Part shown: positions 1 to 4,116 of the stretch, one piece after another
How positions within the stretch are numbered: position 1 is the stretch's first letter
How the letters are laid out: each line of letters starts with the position of its first letter
Assembly (NCBI GenBank): GCA_003131925.1
Contig: PKWC01000271.1
Span: 1-7,989 of the forward strand
DNA: 7,989 bases
Reading direction: 5' to 3'
Origin: Alphaproteobacteria bacterium
GTDB taxonomy: Bacteria > Pseudomonadota > Alphaproteobacteria > Micropepsales > Micropepsaceae
Made by a program: the position numbers and the translations under genes
Notes under the pieces: model-generated
The model's input: only the letters and a program-made list of their open reading frames with translations
Database searches by the model: none
Told to the model about the DNA's origin: nothing

Positions 1-522
1 GCCCTCCTGCATGCGCGCGCCGCCGGAGGCCGCGAACAGCACGAACGGGCAGCCCTTCTCCACCGCGGTATCGAGACCCCTGATCACCGCCTCGCCCGCC
101 GCCATGCCGAGCGAGCCGCCCATGAAATCGAAATCCTGCACGGCGATGACCGCGCCGAAACCGTCGAGCTTGCCATAGCCGAGCTTCACCGCGTCGTTGA
201 GGCCGGTCTTGCTGCGCGCATCCTTCAGGCGGTCGGTGTAGCGGCGCTCGTCGCGGAATTTCAGCGGATCGGCGACAACGGAGGGCTGCGGCAGCTCCTG
301 ATACTGGCCGCCGTCGAAGGTCATCGCGAAGCGCTGCGCGGGCCCGATGCGCATGTGATGGCCGCAATGCGGGCAAACGCAGAGCGCGGCTTCGAGGTCG
401 CGGTGGAAGATCATGTCGCCACAGCCGGGACACTTCTTCCACAGATTCTCGGGCGTCTCGCCGGTACGCCCGGCCATCAGGCTCTTGATCCGTGGGCGGA
501 CGAAATTGGTGATCCAGTTCAT
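1..522 (-). CDS. accD: Acetyl-CoA carboxylase carboxyltransferase subunit beta (partial, 3' end outside window)
   Basis: AccD is the beta half of the carboxyltransferase, which with AccA moves the carboxyl group from biotinylated carrier protein to acetyl-CoA to give malonyl-CoA, the first committed step of fatty-acid synthesis in the cytoplasm. I translated 174 codons by hand from the ATG at 520-522, starting MNWITNFVRP. A four-cysteine zinc ribbon is visible as CPGC at residues 31-34 and CPHC at 50-53, separated by 15 residues as in E. coli AccD. The visible part ends in the conserved ASGGARMQEG of the crotonase-like domain. The start lies 4 bp beyond the trpA stop, so accD is very likely co-transcribed with the trp genes and translationally close-coupled. 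A GGAG sits about 12 nt upstream, inside the trpA end. The C-terminal part lies beyond base 1. In many relatives folC follows, which cannot be checked here. Confidence 0.97.
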   Translation of the reverse strand, partial: MNWITNFVRPRIKSLMAGRTGETPENLWKKCPGCGDMIFHRDLEAALCVCPHCGHHMRIGPAQRFAMTFDGGQYQELPQPSVVADPLKFRDERRYTDRLKDARSKTGLNDAVKLGYGKLDGFGAVIAVQDFDFMGGSLGMAAGEAVIRGLDTAVEKGCPFVLFAASGGARMQEG

Positions 523-526
523 GGCG

Positions 527-1363
527 CTATTCTACTCCGATTCCCGGCCTCGCCCCATGCACCGATTGCGCGAGCGTTGCGCAGAATTCGGTGACGTCGC
601 GAACGATCGCGGCGCGCTTCAGCCGCTTCTCGATGCCCTGGGCGACGCGGGCGACGATGGAGGAGCCCACCACCGCGCCGTCGGCGAAGCGGGCGATCTC
701 GGCGGCCTGCTCCGCCGTCTTGATGCCGAAACCGACCGCGCAGGGAAGCCCGGTGCGCGCCTTGAGCCGGGCCACCGCGTGCCGCACATCGTCGGTCGAG
801 AAACTCTTCGTGCCGGTCACGCCCGCAATCGACACATAATAGATGAATCCGCCTGCGCCGTTCAGGATGGTGTCGAGACGGCGCTCGTCCGTGGTGGGCG
901 TGGCGAGCCGCACGATGTCGAGCGACTGCGCCGCCGCCGGCGTGCGCAGCACGTCGTCTTCCTCGGGCGGCAGATCGACGATGATGAGCCCGTCGACGCC
1001 CGCCATCGACGCTTCCTTGGCAAAGCGCGCTGTGCCGAAAGCGTGGATAGGATTGTAATAGCCCATCAACACCAGCGGGGTCGCACGGTCCCTGGCGCGG
1101 AAGCGGCGGACCATGTCGAGCAGCCGCGCAAGCGTCATGCCCGACGCAAGGGCCCGCTGCGATGACGCCTGGATCGCCGGCCCGTCCGCCATCGGATCGG
1201 AAAACGGCATGCCGAGCTCGATCAGATCGGCGCCTGCTTTCGGAAGCTGCTCGAGAATGGCAAAGCTTGTCTCCGCATCCGGATCGCCCGCGGTGATGAA
1301 CGGAACGAATGCCGCTCGGCCCGAGCGCTTGAGCTCCGCAAAGCGTCCCGCGATCCGGCTCAC
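527..1363 (-). CDS. trpA: Tryptophan synthase alpha subunit
   Basis: TrpA cleaves indole-3-glycerol phosphate to indole and glyceraldehyde 3-phosphate. Indole then passes through a tunnel to the TrpB partner in the alpha2-beta2 complex. The 278-residue product has normal family length. The catalytic acids fall at the E. coli positions: Glu49 in DLIELG and Asp60 in PMADGP. Other TIM-barrel landmarks are GYYNPI (101-106), DLPPEE (130-135), GVTG (181-184), GFGI (211-214) and DGAVVGSS (228-235), the last two being phosphate-binding loops. The start is GTG at 1361-1363, giving MSRIAGRFAELK, which matches family N-termini; an upstream GGAAGG about 10 nt away supports it. Unusually, trpA does not overlap or abut trpB: a 232-bp gap containing a large palindrome separates them. 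Its stop is 4 bp before accD. Confidence 0.98.
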   Translation of the reverse strand: MSRIAGRFAELKRSGRAAFVPFITAGDPDAETSFAILEQLPKAGADLIELGMPFSDPMADGPAIQASSQRALASGMTLARLLDMVRRFRARDRATPLVLMGYYNPIHAFGTARFAKEASMAGVDGLIIVDLPPEEDDVLRTPAAAQSLDIVRLATPTTDERRLDTILNGAGGFIYYVSIAGVTGTKSFSTDDVRHAVARLKARTGLPCAVGFGIKTAEQAAEIARFADGAVVGSSIVARVAQGIEKRLKRAAIVRDVTEFCATLAQSVHGARPGIGVE

Positions 1364-1599
1364 AGCGGCATTTCCTTCCCAGGCGTGGAACTGTTGCGGC
1401 CTGAAGCAGGTGCACGCGGAGACGCGGAGACGCGGAGAAAAAAAGGTTCACAATGAGGCAGTGAGACAGTGAGGAATTTCTGCGCGCCTGCGGCGCGCGA
1501 CATCGCCCTCACCGCCTCACCGTCTCCCTGTGAACTCTTCCACCGCGTTCTCCGCGGCTCCGCGTGCATCCTTGTGCGGTCAAACTGGTAATGCGTCAC
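1360..1599 (-). CDS. Possible small bridging ORF between trpB and trpA (79 aa, hypothetical)
   Basis: I do not recognise this protein and doubt it is a conserved gene. It begins with GTG at 1597-1599, overlapping the trpB stop as GTGA, runs open through the entire intergenic palindrome, and ends in a TGA at 1360-1362 that overlaps the trpA GTG start, again as GTGA. The 79-residue product is Arg- and Ser-rich, with no signal peptide or membrane segment. Its middle, LTVSLPHCEPFF, is simply a translation of the repeat. No good ribosome binding site precedes its GTG. The frame may be open by chance in GC-rich DNA, or may have been kept open so that ribosomes leaving trpB cross the insertion and re-initiate at trpA. 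Confidence 0.15.
   Translation of the reverse strand: MTHYQFDRTRMHAEPRRTRWKSSQGDGEAVRAMSRAAGAQKFLTVSLPHCEPFFLRVSASPRAPASGRNSSTPGKEMPL
1371..1379 (-). promoter_or_regulatory. Ribosome binding site for trpA with a competing ATG
   Basis: On the minus strand GGGAAGGAA precedes the trpA GTG by roughly 10 nt, slightly long but purine-rich. Within the spacer an ATG at 1369-1371 opens the three-codon frame ATG-CCG-CTG-TGA, whose stop overlaps the trpA GTG as GTGA. This ATG is in a different frame from trpA and in the frame of the 1360-1599 reading frame. Initiation at GTG, possibly by termination and re-initiation, is the simplest reading. Confidence 0.5.
1438..1534 (-). terminator. Terminator-like hairpin plus T7 tract within the trp operon
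   Basis: On the minus strand, the direction of trpB to trpA transcription, the inner palindrome is followed after two bases by seven consecutive T residues (A7 at 1438-1444 on the plus strand). A long stem with a GC-rich apex followed by a U-tract resembles an intrinsic terminator or attenuator. Against strong termination, the stem base is AT-rich and interrupted, and trpA and the normally essential accD lie downstream with no obvious promoter of their own. Partial termination, or relief when ribosomes translate across it, is plausible but unproven. Confidence 0.35.
1447..1534 (-). repeat. 88-bp palindromic repeat unit, copy A (sense on minus strand)
   Basis: This is the inner module shared with 3570-3657, given here on the strand that aligns with the plus strand of copy B. 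Both copies are exactly 88 bp. The last 27 nt of the sense strand match at 24 positions and the first 28 at 22. Both carry the same 7-bp central stem with a different 3-nt loop, GCA here and GGA in copy B. The arms are built from roughly 8-bp repeats of the GTGAGAC type. Of six arm mismatches, four become G-U pairs in minus-strand RNA, and none do so on the plus strand apart from the single reverse transition. Confidence 0.8.
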
Positions 1600-2807
1600 A
1601 GTTGTTCGCCGAGGGCCGACGCCACGGTGAAGACATCCTTATCGCCGCGGCCGGAGAGCGCCATGACGATAATGGAATCCTTCGCCATTCGCGGCGCGAC
1701 GCGCATGACATGGGCGAGCGCATGTGCGGGTTCGAGTGCGGGAATGATTCCCTCCTGGCGCGACAGGGCCGCGAACGCGTCGAGTGCTTCGCGATCGGTG
1801 GCGGAGAAGTATTTCACCCGACCCTGATCCTTGAGCCAGGAATGTTCGGGGCCGACGCCGGGATAGTCGAGGCCCGCCGAGATCGAATGTGCTTCCACAA
1901 CCTGCCCGTCCGGCGTCTGCAGCAGATAGGAGCGCGCGCCGTGCAGCACGCCGGGAAGACCTTTGCCCAATGTCGCCGCGTGGTGCACAGTTTCCGTGCC
2001 GGCGCCGGCCGCCTCGACGCCGTGAATCTCGACCGCGTCGTCGTCGAGAAAAGGATGAAACAGACCGATCGCATTCGAGCCGCCGCCCACGCAGGCGACG
2101 AGAAGATCGGGCAGACGCTTCTCCGCTTCGAGAATCTGTGACCGCGTCTCCTCGCCGATAATGGTCTGAAAATCGCGCACCATTGCGGGATAGGGATGCG
2201 GGCCGGCCACCGAACCGATGATGTAGAACGTGTCGTCGACATTGGCGACCCAGTCGCGCAGCGCTTCGTTCATCGCGTCCTTGAGCGTCTTCGAGCCCGA
2301 CGTGACCTCGCGGACTTCGGCGCCCAGAAGCCGCATGCGGAAAACGTTGGGCTTCTGGCGCTCCATGTCGACGGCGCCCATATAAACGACGCAGGGAAGC
2401 CCGAAGCGCGCGGCGACTGTCGCCGTCGCCACGCCATGCTGGCCTGCGCCCGTCTCGGCGATAATCCGGGTCTTGCCCATGCGGCGCGCGAGCAGCACCT
2501 GACCCAGGCAATTGTTGATCTTGTGTGCGCCGGTGTGATTGAGATCTTCGCGCTTCAGCCAGATGCGCGCGCCATCGAGATCTGCGGTCATGCGCTCGGC
2601 GAAATAAAGCGGACTGGGGCGCCCCACATAATGGCGCAGCAATCCGTCGAGCTCCGACCTGAATCCCCCGTCGCGTTTCGCCGCCTCGTAGGCCTCTTCG
2701 AGCCGGAGCACGAGTGGCATCAGCGTCTCGGCGACGAAGCGGCCGCCATAGGCGCCGAAATGGCCCGTCGGATCTGGACCGTTGCGCCAGGAATTGGCGA
2801 CGTTCAT
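1596..2807 (-). CDS. trpB: Tryptophan synthase beta subunit
   Basis: TrpB is the PLP enzyme that condenses indole, delivered from TrpA, with L-serine to make L-tryptophan. The 403-residue product starts MNVANSWRNG and has the usual length. Key features are HFGAYGGRFVAETLMP near the N-terminus, the PLP-binding Lys96 in HTGAHKINN, the catalytic Glu118 in AETGAGQHG, and the phosphate-binding GGGSNAIG at 241-248. The ATG at 2805-2807 overlaps the trpF stop as ATGA, indicating translational coupling; a GGAG lies about 12 nt upstream within trpF. The frame stays open well upstream, but that extension has no TrpB similarity and runs through trpF, so it is not used. The gene ends TGA at 1596-1598, and the usual close junction with trpA is broken by the palindromic element. 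Confidence 0.98.
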   Translation of the reverse strand: MNVANSWRNGPDPTGHFGAYGGRFVAETLMPLVLRLEEAYEAAKRDGGFRSELDGLLRHYVGRPSPLYFAERMTADLDGARIWLKREDLNHTGAHKINNCLGQVLLARRMGKTRIIAETGAGQHGVATATVAARFGLPCVVYMGAVDMERQKPNVFRMRLLGAEVREVTSGSKTLKDAMNEALRDWVANVDDTFYIIGSVAGPHPYPAMVRDFQTIIGEETRSQILEAEKRLPDLLVACVGGGSNAIGLFHPFLDDDAVEIHGVEAAGAGTETVHHAATLGKGLPGVLHGARSYLLQTPDGQVVEAHSISAGLDYPGVGPEHSWLKDQGRVKYFSATDREALDAFAALSRQEGIIPALEPAHALAHVMRVAPRMAKDSIIVMALSGRGDKDVFTVASALGEQL

Positions 2808-3466
2808 GGTTGCACGGCTCCAGCGAGCCCGGTTGCGCGCGCAGCGGCGATGAAATCGGAGATCGCGTTCGCCGATTTCACGCCAGGCGCGGTCTCCACC
2901 CCGGAAGACACGTCGACGCCAGGTGCGCCGGAACTGCGGATCGCGCGCGACACGTTCTCGGCATCGAGCCCACCCGCGAGCAGCCACGGCTTGCGTAATG
3001 TTCGTGTACGGATCATCTGCCAATCGAAGGAACGCCCATGACCTCCTGGAACACTTTCGCGCACCGGCGGCTTCGCATCGAAGAGCAACATGTCGGCGAC
3101 GTCTTCGTAGGACGCGAGCGGCGCAAAATCGGTTTCGTCCGCAATTCCCAGAGCCTTTATCACCGGCTTGCCGAAGCGCACGCGGATGAAGGCAACGCGT
3201 TCCGGCGGCTCTGCGCCGTGCAGCTGGATGAAATCGGGATCGGCAGCGCAAACGGCTTCGGCGATTTCGCGGTCTGTCGCGTCCGCCACAAGCGCGACCA
3301 CGCGCACGCGACCGCGCAACGGCGCGGCAAGCGCCGCCGCCTGTTCCGGCCCCACATTCCGCGGCGAATTGCGGTGAAAAACGAGCCCCGCAAAATCGGC
3401 TCCCGCGCGCAGAACGGCACTCGCATCCTCTTGCCGCGTGATGCCACAGATTTTTACTTGCACCAT
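2804..3466 (-). CDS. trpF: Phosphoribosylanthranilate isomerase
   Basis: TrpF performs the Amadori rearrangement of N-(5-phosphoribosyl)anthranilate to CdRP, the third step of tryptophan synthesis. The 220-residue single-domain TIM-barrel protein begins MVQVKICGITR, with the catalytic Cys7 in KICG. The general acid is Asp130 in LLFDAKPP. Family motifs GLVFHRNSPRNV (27-38), IQLHGAE (80-86), LAGGLDAENV (163-172) and GVDVSSGVE (183-191) are all present. The frame is open a further 23 codons upstream, but that stretch is not TrpF-like. ATG 3464-3466 places the conserved VKICG at the normal distance, although the preceding ribosome binding site is poor. It is monofunctional, not fused to trpC, as is usual in alphaproteobacteria. 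Its stop overlaps the trpB start. Confidence 0.97.
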   Translation of the reverse strand: MVQVKICGITRQEDASAVLRAGADFAGLVFHRNSPRNVGPEQAAALAAPLRGRVRVVALVADATDREIAEAVCAADPDFIQLHGAEPPERVAFIRVRFGKPVIKALGIADETDFAPLASYEDVADMLLFDAKPPVRESVPGGHGRSFDWQMIRTRTLRKPWLLAGGLDAENVSRAIRSSGAPGVDVSSGVETAPGVKSANAISDFIAAARATGLAGAVQP

Positions 3467-3569
3467 CGGGCGCCGCTTATCCGCCCCCGCCACCAAGAAG
3501 GCAAGCGGGCCCAAAGGGTTGCAATGCCTGGGCACGTGCGGCAGGCGTCAAGGCCAAGAGGAAGGAAAT
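3467..3569 (-). promoter_or_regulatory. trpF upstream region with possible promoter -35 element
   Basis: On the minus strand CTTGACG occurs with its TTGACG at 3546-3551, a good match to the alphaproteobacterial -35 consensus CTTGAC. No convincing -10 is seen at 16-19 bp spacing; the best is a GGCATTG-like stretch. A promoter for trpFBA-accD is expected around here because ihfB is functionally unrelated. I found no Trp-codon-rich leader peptide and no other gene in this stretch. Confidence 0.25.
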
Positions 3570-3657
3570 TTTACAATGAGACGGTGAGATGGCGAGGAAG
3601 ATAGGCGCGCCGGAGGCGCGCAAGGAAATTCTCACCGTCTCGCTGTCTCATTGTGAA
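3570..3657 (+). repeat. 88-bp palindromic repeat unit, copy B (sense on plus strand)
   Basis: This second copy of the intergenic palindrome is inverted relative to the one at 1447-1534. The arms 3570-3596 and 3631-3657 are 27 bp and complementary at 22 positions. The central stem is GCGCGCC at 3605-3611 and GGCGCGC at 3615-3621, with a GGA loop. Orientation is set by the asymmetric AAATT-containing side of the centre. Unlike copy A, it lacks the outer ACGCGGAG palindrome. It lies between ihfB and trpF, a place where many alphaproteobacteria carry a lapA-like gene. Confidence 0.8.
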
Positions 3658-3664
3658 TCTTTTT
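3570..3664 (+). terminator. Terminator-like hairpin plus T5 tract, copy B (facing against the genes)
   Basis: On the plus strand the palindrome is followed after two bases by TTTTT at 3660-3664, the same geometry as copy A on its sense strand (GAA, pyrimidine, C, then the T-run). Here the sense strand opposes all flanking genes, so it could at most stop antisense transcription entering ihfB. On the gene-coding strand there is no T-tract after the stem. Confidence 0.25.
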
Positions 3665-3689
3665 ATTGCCTGCGGGGCAAACGGAGAAG

Positions 3690-3980
3690 TCACCCCTCCC
3701 CGCCGTTGTTCAGACGGGCACGCAGTTCCTTGCCGGTGCGGAAGACAGGGGCGCGCTTTTCGTCGACCTTGACGGGCGCGCCGGTTCGAGGGTTTCGGCC
3801 GGTGCGCCCCGGTCGCACCTTCACGGAGAAAGCGCCGAAGCCGCGAATCTCGACGCGCTGCCCGTCCGACAGCGCAGCCGTGATTTCATCGAGGACTGTG
3901 GAAACGATCCGCTCCACGTCGCGATGGTAAAGATGCGGATAGCGTTGCGCGAGGCGCGCCACCAGTTCGGACTTGATCAT
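3690..3980 (-). CDS. ihfB: Integration host factor subunit beta
   Basis: IHF-beta pairs with IHF-alpha to form the nucleoid protein that binds specific sites and bends DNA sharply, acting in transcription, replication and recombination. The 96-residue product, starting MIKSELVARLAQ, has the DNABII fold length. The beta-arm carries GRNPRTG at 61-67, with the intercalating proline at position 64 exactly as in E. coli IHF-beta. GFGAFSVK (48-55) is the conserved core. The start at 3978-3980 is preferred over an upstream in-frame ATG at 4017-4019, since the 13-residue extension MVLLPGSALWGAG has no family counterpart; a G-rich stretch directly precedes the chosen ATG. The location just downstream of rpsA is the classical rpsA-ihfB arrangement. 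The C-terminus ends in a short NNGGEG tail. Confidence 0.96.
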   Translation of the reverse strand: MIKSELVARLAQRYPHLYHRDVERIVSTVLDEITAALSDGQRVEIRGFGAFSVKVRPGRTGRNPRTGAPVKVDEKRAPVFRTGKELRARLNNGGEG

Positions 3981-4116
3981 CCCCGCCCCCCAAAGGGCAC
4001 TCCCGGGCAACAAAACCAATGGTCGATCCCGACGGCGCGAGCGTGTCAGAGCACTCCGGGAGCGTCAACGGGAAGTCATTGAACTGCGCGCGGTTTCGCG
4101 CGGTGCGACGTTTTTA
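3981..4116 (-). other. rpsA-ihfB intergenic region
   Basis: These 136 bp hold no gene. On the minus strand TTGACG at 4063-4068 could be a -35 box for ihfB, but the sequence 17 bp on (CACGCT) is a poor -10. A near-direct repeat, GCACTCCCGGG at 3997-4007 and GCACTCCGGG at 4051-4060, might be a binding site pair or chance. A 6-bp GC hairpin at 4087-4102 lies just after the rpsA stop but has a T-run only on the plus strand side (4111-4115), so it is not a convincing rpsA terminator. Confidence 0.4.

Larger units (their letters stand above)
1411..1568. repeat. Nested (composite) palindromic intergenic element, copy A
   Basis: This 158-bp imperfect palindrome fills most of the trpB-trpA gap. The outer arms begin with a perfect 11-bp inverted repeat, TGCACGCGGAG at 1411-1421 against CTCCGCGTGCA at 1558-1568. 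They continue with ACGCGGAG units: three exact tandem copies at 1414-1437 on the left, and degenerate copies from 1543 on the right. Inside sits a second palindrome at 1447-1534, whose 28-bp arms match at 22 positions and which is shared with copy B at 3570-3657. The centre holds a perfect 7-bp stem, GCGCGCC at 1482-1488 and GGCGCGC at 1492-1498, with a TGC loop. It resembles a REP- or MITE-like non-coding repeat; no transposase is present. I cannot assign a known family. Confidence 0.85.

Noticed and set aside
413..1165. Plus-strand open frame of 250 codons
   Set aside because: It is antisense to trpA and the accD start, with no recognisable domain.
1395..1579. TGCGG on both sides of copy A as a target-site duplication
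   Set aside because: Only 5 bp, not directly abutting the arms, and the motif is common in GC-rich DNA.
1364..1595. Classical trp attenuator with a Trp-codon leader peptide
   Set aside because: The gap lies inside the operon rather than before it, and the bridging frame has only one Trp codon, so it is not a Trp-sensing leader. The ihfB-trpF gap shows no Trp-rich leader either.
3467..3535. 23-residue N-terminal extension of TrpF
   Set aside because: TrpF proteins begin just before the KICG motif; the extension has no family similarity.
3666..3680. Hairpin TTGCC-TGCGG-GGCAA after ihfB as a terminator
   Set aside because: The stem is only 5 bp, and on the coding strand it is followed by A residues, not T residues.
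4087..4102. 6-bp GC hairpin after the rpsA stop as a terminator
   Set aside because: No T-tract follows on the coding strand; the T-run is on the wrong side.
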